From Thermodesulfovibrio sp. (GTDB taxonomy: Bacteria; Nitrospirota; Thermodesulfovibrionia; Thermodesulfovibrionales; Thermodesulfovibrionaceae), in the NCBI GenBank assembly GCA_026415595.1, contig JAOAGU010000013.1:342-19637 (forward strand): 19,296 nucleotides of DNA. The letters are read 5' to 3'. Under the pieces are notes generated by a model. That model saw only the letters and a list, made by a program, of their open reading frames with translations, was not told where the DNA came from and did no database searches. This document shows positions 1-6,913 of the stretch, one piece after another (within the stretch, counting starts at the first letter, position 1; the number at the start of each line of letters is the position of its first letter). Both the position numbers and the translations under genes were made by a program.

Positions 1-1091
1 GGCTGCTGAGGATGCCTTAGGAATAAAACCAACTGAGCAAACAGTTCTTCTAAGAAAATTATTGCTTCACTATGAAGAACTTGACAGTCACATTCTTCAT
101 ATATATCTACTTGTCGCACCAGATTTAGTGGGTGTACCAAGTTTTGTACCTCTTATAAAATCTCATCCTGATGTGGTAAAGCGTGCATTAAAAATGAAAA
201 GACTCTGTAACGAACTTTGTGACATACTTGTAGGAAGACATGTTCATCCCATCTCAGCAGTCGTAGGGGGCTTTACAAAACTTCCCAAAGTCAGTGACCT
301 TGAAGAGATGCACAAAAGACTTGTGGAGTTACAGAAAGATATGGAGGTAACCGTCGAACTTTTCACGCAACTTACATTCCCAGAATTTGAAAGAGACACA
401 GAATATGTTGCCCTTGTAAACGATGAAGATGAGTATCCACTTCTTTATGGAGATATAGGTTCAACAGATGGATATAGAGTAGACAAACATGAATATAAAA
501 ATGTGGTAAATGAATTCATCGTTCCCTATGCCTCTGCAAAAAGGACAAAGTGGCATAGAGACTCTTATGCTGTTGGTGCTTTAGCAAGATTTAACCTTAA
601 TTATGAAAAACTTGTTCCAAAGGCAAAGCAAGCAGCCCTAACACTAAATTTAAAACCAAAATGTATAAATCCCTATTTAAACACCTGTTGCCCAAATTGT
701 TGAGTCCGTCCATTGTGTTGAAGATGCCATAAGAATTATTGAACTTCTCTGGCAGAAAGGCATCAATTACGATGAAGTGGTAATTCCAGACATAAATGAA
801 AGAGGAATCCTACCTCAAAGGGCTGGAGAAGGAGTTGGTGCAGTGGAAGTACCGAGAGGTTTGTTAATTCATCATTATGAATGCGATGAAAGAGGCATTT
901 TCAGAAATGCAAACTGTGTTATTCCCACAAACCAGAATACACATAATATAGAACTTGATATGCTCAAACTTGTTCCCTCAATAATTAATCAATCCCCTGA
1001 AGAAATAAGGCTTGCCCTTGAGATGCTTGTCAGAGCCTATGACCCCTGCATTTCCTGCTCAGTTCATATGGTAGAACTTAAAATTTCCTAA
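1..1091 (+). pseudogene. [NiFe]-hydrogenase large (alpha) subunit, group 3-like, C-terminal part, frameshifted
   Basis: This is the catalytic large subunit of a cytosolic [NiFe]-hydrogenase; the 5' end, including the first CxxC nickel ligand pair, lies outside the window. Codons run from base 2 without a stop to TGA at 701-703. The frame +1 to this then continues from about 681 to TAA at 1089-1091, and the homology is continuous across the switch: INPYLNT, then VAQIVESVHCVEDAI. The shift is explained by one extra base around 684-689. The second part carries VIPTNQNTHNIELDM and the C-terminal nickel ligands DPCISCSVH followed by MVELKIS, the short tail normally removed by a maturation endopeptidase after His. 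The DPCISCSVH ending and the GRHVHP motif near the start fit group 3b/3c (sulfhydrogenase or NAD(P)-linked) enzymes. Both halves look well conserved, so a sequencing error or a very recent mutation is as likely as a dead gene. Confidence 0.88.
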
Positions 1092-1223
1092 ATATAGACG
1101 CAGGGAAATCAATTAAAGTATCGTATCCCTTACCATACGCTATAACACACTCTATATTCTGATTGCTCCTGAAATGAAAACTGCTTCTTTCTGTTGTGCT
1201 TTGTATTATGAATTTTATATAAA
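1092..1223. other. Convergent intergenic spacer with a short unassigned open stretch on the minus strand
   Basis: This separates the hydrogenase and CGGC genes, whose 3' ends face each other. No hairpin with a T-tract is visible. The minus strand is open for about 50 codons and ends with TAA at 1080-1078, inside the hydrogenase stop region. Its translation contains IECVIAYGKGYDTLIDFP, but it has no ATG/GTG/TTG start with a ribosome site. It may be a gene remnant or chance. Confidence 0.4.
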
Positions 1224-1607
1224 TCAGTTGCTATTACCAAAAATTGTTGGTGGTGCATATTTATGAGTACCTTCAATTACTTCTATCCCTGCCTTTTCTT
1301 TTACTGCTGTAATAATATCATCTTTTCTCGGGCAGAATTTCATTATACATGTGCCAATATGAAGTGCATCAATATTTTCCTTAAAGGCTGACAGTTCTCT
1401 TTTTAGCAAAACAAGACTACATATTGCTCTATTTCTATTGCCTTCGCATCCTCCGCAATTTATTATCCCAAGTAGAGATACCTCTTCATTTTTATATCTT
1501 TCAAATTCCCCTTCCTTTCGAGTAAGACCAATAAAACACCTTGTATCTGCGGGGCATAAATTCTGTCCTCTAATCATCTGACATGATAAAATAGCTATTT
1601 TTTTCAT
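1224..1607 (-). CDS. CGGC-domain protein (cysteine-rich, putative metal-binding)
   Basis: A 127-residue soluble protein. Cysteines lie at about residues 9, 18, 24, 51, 54, 63, 87 and 92, with the family signature NCGGCEG at 50-56 and a conserved GTHKY near 113-117. These mark the CGGC domain (PF08821), a small family of unknown function whose conserved Cys/His residues suggest zinc or other metal binding; no enzymatic role is established. The start is ATG at 1605-1607, with a strong AGGAGGG Shine-Dalgarno 7-8 bases upstream. It is transcribed alone, behind its own promoter (see 1706-1735). The 3' end faces the hydrogenase gene convergently. Function is not assigned beyond the family. Confidence 0.85.
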   Translation of the reverse strand: MKKIAILSCQMIRGQNLCPADTRCFIGLTRKEGEFERYKNEEVSLLGIINCGGCEGNRNRAICSLVLLKRELSAFKENIDALHIGTCIMKFCPRKDDIITAVKEKAGIEVIEGTHKYAPPTIFGNSN

Positions 1608-1645
1608 CTTTTATCCCTCCTGATTCTAATTAAAAATATTTATCA

Positions 1646-1667
1646 GAGGCTAAGCCTCCTTTTTTTT
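1646..1667 (+). terminator. Short GC hairpin with T-tract (possible terminator, or leader hairpin of the CGGC gene)
   Basis: GAGGC-TAA-GCCTC (1646-1658) is followed on the plus strand by a run of eight T (1660-1667), the form of an intrinsic terminator for transcription from the left. On the minus strand the same hairpin lies in the predicted 5' leader of the CGGC gene, about 40 bases before its ATG, and is not followed by a U-run there. The stem is only 5 bp, so either role is tentative. Confidence 0.4.
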
Positions 1668-1705
1668 ACTAAGCCTTTCTCCATCCCCTCTTTTATTTTA
1701 GCCCT

Positions 1706-1735
1706 ATAATAATAAAAATAATTTTCAACTGTCAA
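1706..1735 (-). promoter_or_regulatory. Sigma70-type promoter of the CGGC gene
   Basis: On the minus strand a perfect TTGACA (-35, 1735-1730) is followed after 18 bases by TATTAT (-10, 1711-1706). The predicted start of transcription is near 1699, giving a leader of about 90 bases that contains the 1646-1658 hairpin and the AGGAGGG ribosome site. Confidence 0.65.
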
Positions 1736-1765
1736 CAAATCACCTCTTTAACTTTGATCAAGCAC

Positions 1766-1810
1766 TTTCAATTGTTATCCCTTGAAATTTAGAGTAAAGC
1801 ATTTACTCTA
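1766..1810. promoter_or_regulatory. Two adjacent inverted repeats upstream of the CGGC promoter
   Basis: TTTCAA-N10-TTGAAA (1766-1787) lies next to a perfect 9-bp inverted repeat, TAGAGTAAA (1790-1798), spacer GCA, TTTACTCTA (1802-1810). They sit 30-75 bases upstream of the -35 box of the CGGC gene, where a regulator could bind. The second repeat is also the only sizeable hairpin after the DUF2207 gene (stop at 1879), but it has no U-tract on the minus strand, so an operator seems at least as likely as a terminator. Confidence 0.4.
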
Positions 1811-1878
1811 TTTAGAAGACTATGTCAGTAAGTTTATAAACGATAAATAAAAAAGCCAATAGCAATACTTATAATACT

Positions 1879-3579
1879 TTACCAGGAACCGCCTCCGCCT
1901 CCACCACCTCCGCCTCCAGAAAATCCTCCTCCTCCGCTCCCACTGCCTGATGAACGAGGTGCAGATGAAAGTATCTGAGATGCTTCTGTAGTAAAAGTAT
2001 TCATGGAGTAAGCAAAAGATGTTGGAGAAAAACTTCCTCTCCCTTGATACCAGTTTGGGGGTTCTATAAATAATCCTTCAAAAGCAGTTGCCCATTTTTC
2101 AGCCTCTCCAAAGGCAATTGCAAAGGGCAAAGTTTTTTCAAAAACCGCAGGGATCTTGTCTGGTGGAAATAGCTTTTCTATAACATTCTTTTCAACTCTA
2201 CTTATAAATTCTTCGTAACCTTTTAAGTACTCTTTCATATTAGAGCCTCTATGAGTTTTTCTTGGCATAAACTGTCCAAAAATAATTAAGGATATTGCTG
2301 TTACTATCCCTGAAACTAAAAGAGGAAAAGGATTAATTAAATATGCTCCTAAGACGATGCTGCTGAAAATAGAACCAAATAATATAATTAATCCTAATAT
2401 TAAATATTTACTCCTTATGCTTACAGGATTTTCTGTAAAGAAACCTTTTTTAGTCAGACTGGAAAATACTGATTTCGTTATTCCGGGTATGGAGCTATAA
2501 AATTTCTTTTTCAAGTCAGAAAGTTTACGCCTTTTGCCACCTTCAAAAATAGCATTTAAAATCTTTAAGTCATAATCCTTTGATTGTAATTCATTATCAA
2601 ACTCTTTTATTTTTTCAAAGATATAATCTCTTTTTTTACCTAAAATAAGGCTTTCCTCTTCAATTTCTATAATCCTGACATATCCCCTTCTTGCCAAATC
2701 TATTATCTCAGCAACAATATCTCTTGTATCTGCTCTTTCATCAATTAAAGCTCCTGCCTCAATAGGAGTCATATCCTGAGGTGGCTCATATTGAACTTGT
2801 ATTACTCCTCTTACTCCTATATCTCTCCCTTTGTTCCACCATAACCAATATAAAAAACCAAATAAAGATGAAATATAAATTGTCACATGAAGCCATGAAT
2901 TTTTCCACCAAGGAGGTCCTGTCTGTATATTTATCAATCCAGCAGACCAACCTACTGCTACTGTCATTCCTTCATGGGGAGACAAAGGTCTTGTTAATGT
3001 AAAAATTACTTGTCTTCCATCTCTGCTAATTTTACAGTCTTTACCTCTACTTCCAAAGACACCTGTATAGCATGCAAACTGAAGTGAAGGAGTATCAAAG
3101 GGAAGAGAAACTCTTGTAATACCTCCCTTAATTGGAACTGCCCAGCCTGTTCCTATAGTATTCCAGTAAAGCTCATCAATGTTGCCTAAGTTATAAAGAG
3201 CATATTTTACTCTATATCTAATAACATAATGCTGAATACCACTTACATATTTATTCGGATCACCTATCCGAATTCTAAGATTGTTAACCCATTTGGACAT
3301 TTTTATTTGATAAGGATTGACTTTGTCATCAGTGACAAAAATTTCTCTAATCTCAAGTTTATGTTTTTTACCAGTCGGATTAGTAAACTCTAATGGTATA
3401 TCGCGATATATTCCGTGTTTATTTTCAAGCTGAAAATCAACTGTTAATCTCTCTGTAATCTTCAAATCTCCATTTGTTTCAATATCTATATCAACATCAT
3501 AGTTATTTATTACCCAGCAATAGGCATTTGAGATAAAAATTAATAAGAAAAAAATAGATAAAATTGTATTTTTTATCAA
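1879..3579 (-). CDS. DUF2207 family membrane protein with glycine-rich C-terminus
   Basis: A 566-residue membrane-anchored protein of the DUF2207 family (PF09972), function unknown. An N-terminal signal segment (1-21) is followed by a roughly 200-residue extracytoplasmic beta-rich domain (WVINNYDVDIDI...), a transmembrane helix at about 229-247, a cytoplasmic segment with the conserved IEAGALIDERADTRDIVAEI region (273-292), a hydrophobic pair at about 392-438, then a conserved LPFAIAFGEAEKW stretch (484-496). It ends in a tail that is almost all Gly/Ser (543-566, final GGSW). The start is TTG (3579-3577): AGGAGG lies 5 bases upstream, and the nearby ATG at 3584-3582 runs into TGA after two codons. 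It is translated directly after lemA with only 9 bases between them, and the lemA stop TAG overlaps the Shine-Dalgarno, so the two genes are surely one operon. Confidence 0.85.
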   Translation of the reverse strand: MIKNTILSIFFLLIFISNAYCWVINNYDVDIDIETNGDLKITERLTVDFQLENKHGIYRDIPLEFTNPTGKKHKLEIREIFVTDDKVNPYQIKMSKWVNNLRIRIGDPNKYVSGIQHYVIRYRVKYALYNLGNIDELYWNTIGTGWAVPIKGGITRVSLPFDTPSLQFACYTGVFGSRGKDCKISRDGRQVIFTLTRPLSPHEGMTVAVGWSAGLINIQTGPPWWKNSWLHVTIYISSLFGFLYWLWWNKGRDIGVRGVIQVQYEPPQDMTPIEAGALIDERADTRDIVAEIIDLARRGYVRIIEIEEESLILGKKRDYIFEKIKEFDNELQSKDYDLKILNAIFEGGKRRKLSDLKKKFYSSIPGITKSVFSSLTKKGFFTENPVSIRSKYLILGLIILFGSIFSSIVLGAYLINPFPLLVSGIVTAISLIIFGQFMPRKTHRGSNMKEYLKGYEEFISRVEKNVIEKLFPPDKIPAVFEKTLPFAIAFGEAEKWATAFEGLFIEPPNWYQGRGSFSPTSFAYSMNTFTTEASQILSSAPRSSGSGSGGGGFSGGGGGGGGGGSW

Positions 3580-3588
3580 TTCATCCTC

Positions 3589-4137
3589 CTAAAACTTTAC
3601 CTGAGGAACAGCCTTTTGCTCTTCCTCTGTCTCAAAAAATACCTTAGTGGAAAAACCTAAAGGACCTGCAACTAAATTATTTGGGAATATAGAAATTGCT
3701 GTATTGTAGTCTCTCACAACTGCATTAAAATACCTTCTTGCTTGACTTATGGTTTCCTCTATCCTTGAAAGCTCATTTTGAAGATTCTGAAAATTGACAC
3801 TTGCTTTAAGGTCGGGATAATTTTCTGCTAAGGCAAATAACTGACGTAATGCTTTTGTAAGCATATTTTCTGCTTCAATTTTTTCCTCAGGAGTAGTTGC
3901 ACCAATTGCACTGTTTCTTAATCTTACAATTTCTTCAAGAGTGCTTCTTTCATGAGAAGCATAACCTTTAACAGTCTCCACAAGATTTGGAATAAGGTCA
4001 TGTCTTCGCTTTAGCTGAACATCCACATCAGACCATGCCTGTTCTGTCATTATTCTCAACCTAACCAATCGGTTATAAATTAAAATTAACCATATAACTA
4101 TAAATAAAATAATTGCTGCAGGAATAAGATATAACAT
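3589..4137 (-). CDS. lemA: LemA family protein
   Basis: A 182-residue LemA protein (PF04011): one N-terminal transmembrane helix (about 3-22) with a short extracytoplasmic end, then a long helical cytoplasmic or periplasmic domain. The family signature is clear: AWSDVDVQLKRRHDLIPNLV (38-57), VKGYASHE (59-66), ENYPDLKASVNF (127-138), and ARRYFNAVVRDYN (151-163). The ATG at 4137-4135 has a GGGGGT ribosome site. LemA proteins occur next to DUF2207 or TPM-domain proteins in many bacteria and are thought to work with them at the membrane, but the biochemical role is unknown. It is the first gene of a two-gene operon with its own promoter at 4160-4188. Confidence 0.93.
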   Translation of the reverse strand: MLYLIPAAIILFIVIWLILIYNRLVRLRIMTEQAWSDVDVQLKRRHDLIPNLVETVKGYASHERSTLEEIVRLRNSAIGATTPEEKIEAENMLTKALRQLFALAENYPDLKASVNFQNLQNELSRIEETISQARRYFNAVVRDYNTAISIFPNNLVAGPLGFSTKVFFETEEEQKAVPQVKF

Positions 4138-4159
4138 TTTTACCCCCGTTTTTAGTCAA

Positions 4160-4188
4160 ATTTTATCATTTAATATACCCTTTGTCAA
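4160..4188 (-). promoter_or_regulatory. Sigma70-type promoter of the lemA-DUF2207 operon
   Basis: On the minus strand TTGACA (4188-4183) and TAAAAT (4165-4160) are separated by exactly 17 bases. Predicted transcription starts near 4153, leaving a leader of about 16 bases that holds the GGGGGT ribosome site. This is the best -35/-10 match in the window. Confidence 0.75.
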
Positions 4189-4273
4189 TAAATCGTCTTT
4201 TAACCTAATAGAGAATTGGTATAGAAATTCTGCAAAGGTATTATGCTAAAAAGGGTAAATGACGAATAAATTT

Positions 4274-4291
4274 GAAGCATTAATTTGCTTC
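4274..4291 (-). terminator. Weak hairpin after the acyl-ligase/acyltransferase fusion gene
   Basis: GAAGCA-N6-TGCTTC lies 12 bases beyond the stop codon of the fusion gene (TAA at 4305-4303). On the minus strand it is followed by AAATTTATT, not a clear U-run. It is therefore only a possible terminator, or a 3' end stabiliser. Confidence 0.25.
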
Positions 4292-4302
4292 TATTAAAAA
4301 AT

Positions 4303-6816
4303 TCAAGACTCTTTCTTTTGCAAAAAAATCATTCTTTTTCTTATTTCTTCCATAAATGCTTCTATTTCAGATAAACTAAATGGTGGATTGACTGCCTTGT
4401 CAATAAAAACAGATATTCTACCCAGTTTAGGGATAATCTTTCCTCTTGGTAATACTTCAAATGTTCCATTTATTATTACTGGAACGACAGGAACACCTGT
4501 TTCAATGCTAAGATTAGCAAAACCTTTTTTAAATTCTCTTATCTTTCCATCAAAAGACCTTCCACCTTCAGGAAATATACATAGAGACAGCCCTTTTTTT
4601 AAAATCCATTTAGAACTTTCCATTGCTATAATAAGGTCTTTGTCAGAACTTACAGGAATAACATTAATTAGCTCAGCAATAAATCTATTTGGAAAGAATT
4701 TTTTTAGACCCTGAAAATGTAAATTTCTTGATATCTTTAATGGCAGTGAGGCAAAGACAACAAAACCATCAAAATAACTTGTATGATTTGGAGTGATAAT
4801 AAAAGGTGGAGGAGGAAGATTTTCTAAACCATAAACTTTAAGTCTGAAGAATATTTTAAAGAAAAGTTTTAATAAAAAATGAGCATTCATCAAAATAAAT
4901 AAACTTGCCAACCTAAAAAAACTACCCCTTGACTTCTTATAGGGTGTTTTTTCAACAGGCACGGTATGTTTCAGTCTCTCTATATCTTCTATAACATCAG
5001 CGACAGTGATCCATTTATTAACAATATTGTCTGTCAAAGTTATAGAGAAATCTTTTTCAAGAGCTAAGACAAATTCTATCCTGTTAATAGAGTCCATGCC
5101 AATGTCTAATTCAAGATGATCGGATGGCTGGATAGCTTTGATTGAAGGAATGATAGATTTAATTATATTCTCAATAGCCTTACCTGTTTTATCAAGCATT
5201 TTAGAGTCAACTTTTTGTTCTTTTTCCTTTATTTTTTGATGAATTGTCTCCTTTATTAAAAATCTTTTGAACTTTCCGAGTCTTGTCTTTGGTAAATCTT
5301 CATTATGTAGCTGAAATCCTTTAATTCTCATATAAGGAGGAAAATTTCTGGAAACAGAATCTAATTGCCATTTAAGATTTGATTTTATATTTAGTATGCC
5401 TTTTTGTTTTGCATAATTAATATCAGGAACAATAATTGCCTCCATTGTATCAAGAAGACAGATTTCCTTTATAAGAGGAATCATTTTTTTGTAACTTTCC
5501 TCCACATCTTCAGGATATACGGTTTTTCCAGAGGAAAGGACGATAATATCCTTTTTTCTACCTGTTATAAACAAATATCCGTCTTTGTCTATATAGCCAA
5601 GGTCTCCTGTAAGGAACCATCCATTCTGGATAGATTCTCTTGTAAGTTCTTCATTCTTATAATATCCCCTCATTACAAGCGGTCCTTTTATTGCTATTTC
5701 ACCTACTCCATTTTCATCAGGATCTAATATTTTTAATTCTACGCCTTGAAGCGGTTTTCCGGCTGAACCTGGTTTACGTCTGTCTTTTGGATTGAAACTT
5801 ACTACAGGAGAAGTTTCAGTGAGTCCATAACCTTCTACAATAGTAAATCCCAGTGCTTCTAAGTCTTTCATTACTTCTGGGTCAAGCCTTGCACCACCAG
5901 AGGTAAAAAATTTAAATTGAAATCCTGTCTTTAAGTGAAGGGGAAAAAATAAATATTTACCAATATTTATATCAAATTTTCTTCTTAAGTAAGAACTTAT
6001 TGCCTTCAGCCTTATAAAAACCAAGCTTAAAGGAAACTTTTTAAATTTTTCCAATATTCTATTTCTGAATAATTCAAGCAACTTAGGAACCGCTACCATT
6101 GCAGTAATATTAAGCGTCTTTATTGTCTTTAGCAGTTCATCTCCTTTTATTTGTAATAAAAACGTCACTGTTGCTCCCAATGAAAAGGGAACAAGAAAAC
6201 CGCAAACAAAAGGATATGTATGATGAAGCGGAAGAATACAAAGTACATTTTCGTCACTTCCTATAATATCAGTCTTTTTTATCGCTTCAATCTCAAACAT
6301 AAAGTTTGCATGAGTAAGTATGACTGCTTTTGGACTACCAGTTGTGCCTGAAGTATAAATAATAGATGCTATTGTTTCATCTTGAGTTTGTGCAAAATCT
6401 TTATGATCAGGAGATTGTAAATCCCCAATTTTTTCTATGTTAAATCCCTTATAATTGACAATTTTATCAGCTGTTTTTTCTGAATAAAGAATTAATTTTG
6501 CCTCTGAATCACTAATAATTGTCTCAAGTGTCTGTCTGTCTATTTCCACATCTACAGGAACTGCTATAGCTCCGCTTAAAATAATCCCTATATAGGAGAT
6601 ACACCACCAAGGAGAGTTTTCTGCATAGAGAATAACTTTATCCTCTGGAGATACTTGATTTTGAATAAATGAGCAAATTTTTATAGAGTAATTTTTAATA
6701 TCTTCATAAGTAAAGCTTTGCCACTTATAATAACCCTCTGTTTTTAATGGATAGTTAAAGGCTATCTTGTCTTTGTAAGTTTGAAAGGATTTTAAAAAAA
6801 TAGATGTCAAACTCAT
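4303..6816 (-). CDS. Fusion: AMP-forming acyl-CoA/acyl-ACP synthetase - acyl carrier domain - PlsC acyltransferase
   Basis: An 837-residue three-part protein. Residues 1 to about 530 are an adenylate-forming ligase: P-loop IIYTSGTTGSPK (152-163), GYGLTETSPV (329-338), TGDLGYIDKDGYLFITGRKK (403-422) and the late Lys region TRLGKFKR (511-518). About 545-615 is an acyl carrier domain with the phosphopantetheine site LDIGMDSINRIEF (Ser576). After a hydrophobic stretch (about 633-660) comes a PlsC-type acyltransferase with NHTSYFDG (677-684), FPEGGRSF (748-755) and VPVVPVIINGT (775-785). This suggests that a fatty acid is activated, held on the built-in carrier and passed to a (lyso)phospholipid or another hydroxyl acceptor at the inner membrane. 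E. coli Aas has the two enzyme domains in the opposite order and no ACP domain. There is no Shine-Dalgarno; a TATAAT box lies 7 bases before the ATG. All catalytic motifs appear intact. The acyl acceptor is unknown. Confidence 0.9.
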   Translation of the reverse strand: MSLTSIFLKSFQTYKDKIAFNYPLKTEGYYKWQSFTYEDIKNYSIKICSFIQNQVSPEDKVILYAENSPWWCISYIGIILSGAIAVPVDVEIDRQTLETIISDSEAKLILYSEKTADKIVNYKGFNIEKIGDLQSPDHKDFAQTQDETIASIIYTSGTTGSPKAVILTHANFMFEIEAIKKTDIIGSDENVLCILPLHHTYPFVCGFLVPFSLGATVTFLLQIKGDELLKTIKTLNITAMVAVPKLLELFRNRILEKFKKFPLSLVFIRLKAISSYLRRKFDINIGKYLFFPLHLKTGFQFKFFTSGGARLDPEVMKDLEALGFTIVEGYGLTETSPVVSFNPKDRRKPGSAGKPLQGVELKILDPDENGVGEIAIKGPLVMRGYYKNEELTRESIQNGWFLTGDLGYIDKDGYLFITGRKKDIIVLSSGKTVYPEDVEESYKKMIPLIKEICLLDTMEAIIVPDINYAKQKGILNIKSNLKWQLDSVSRNFPPYMRIKGFQLHNEDLPKTRLGKFKRFLIKETIHQKIKEKEQKVDSKMLDKTGKAIENIIKSIIPSIKAIQPSDHLELDIGMDSINRIEFVLALEKDFSITLTDNIVNKWITVADVIEDIERLKHTVPVEKTPYKKSRGSFFRLASLFILMNAHFLLKLFFKIFFRLKVYGLENLPPPPFIITPNHTSYFDGFVVFASLPLKISRNLHFQGLKKFFPNRFIAELINVIPVSSDKDLIIAMESSKWILKKGLSLCIFPEGGRSFDGKIREFKKGFANLSIETGVPVVPVIINGTFEVLPRGKIIPKLGRISVFIDKAVNPPFSLSEIEAFMEEIRKRMIFLQKKES

Positions 6817-6823
6817 TTAGATA

Positions 6824-6829
6824 ATTATA
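6824..6829 (-). promoter_or_regulatory. Perfect -10 box immediately before the fusion gene (leaderless transcript predicted)
   Basis: On the minus strand TATAAT (6829-6824) ends 7 bases before the ATG at 6816-6814, so transcription would start on or one base before the A of the start codon. No Shine-Dalgarno lies within 30 bases upstream. No good -35 hexamer is seen at 16-18 bases. Confidence 0.5.
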
Positions 6830-6866
6830 TCAATTATTTGTTTAAATCCTGAAGTTACAAATCTAT

Positions 6867-6895
6867 TTGATAATTAATGCAGTTTAAATTAAACT
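6867..6895 (+). promoter_or_regulatory. Putative promoter of the MFS gene, with overlapping palindromes
   Basis: TTGATA (6867-6872), 17 bases, then TAAACT (6890-6895): a fair sigma70 match with a short predicted leader of about 12 bases and no ribosome site. It overlaps GTTTAAATTAAAC (6882-6894, a perfect palindrome around one central base) and the pair TTTGATA (6866-6872) / TATCAAA (6895-6901). These could be regulator sites controlling both divergent genes, although AT-rich spacers give such palindromes by chance. Confidence 0.4.
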
Positions 6896-6913
6896 ATCAA
6901 ACATATTAACCAA

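Noticed and set aside
1888..1950. CCTCCGCCTCC-type repeats suggesting a tandem repeat or G-quadruplex element
   Set aside because: They are simply the glycine codons of the DUF2207 tail. A structural role in DNA or RNA is possible but nothing else supports it.
4388..4714. Plus-strand open frame opposite the PlsC domain
   Set aside because: It lies wholly inside a well-supported gene on the other strand and shows no recognisable domain.
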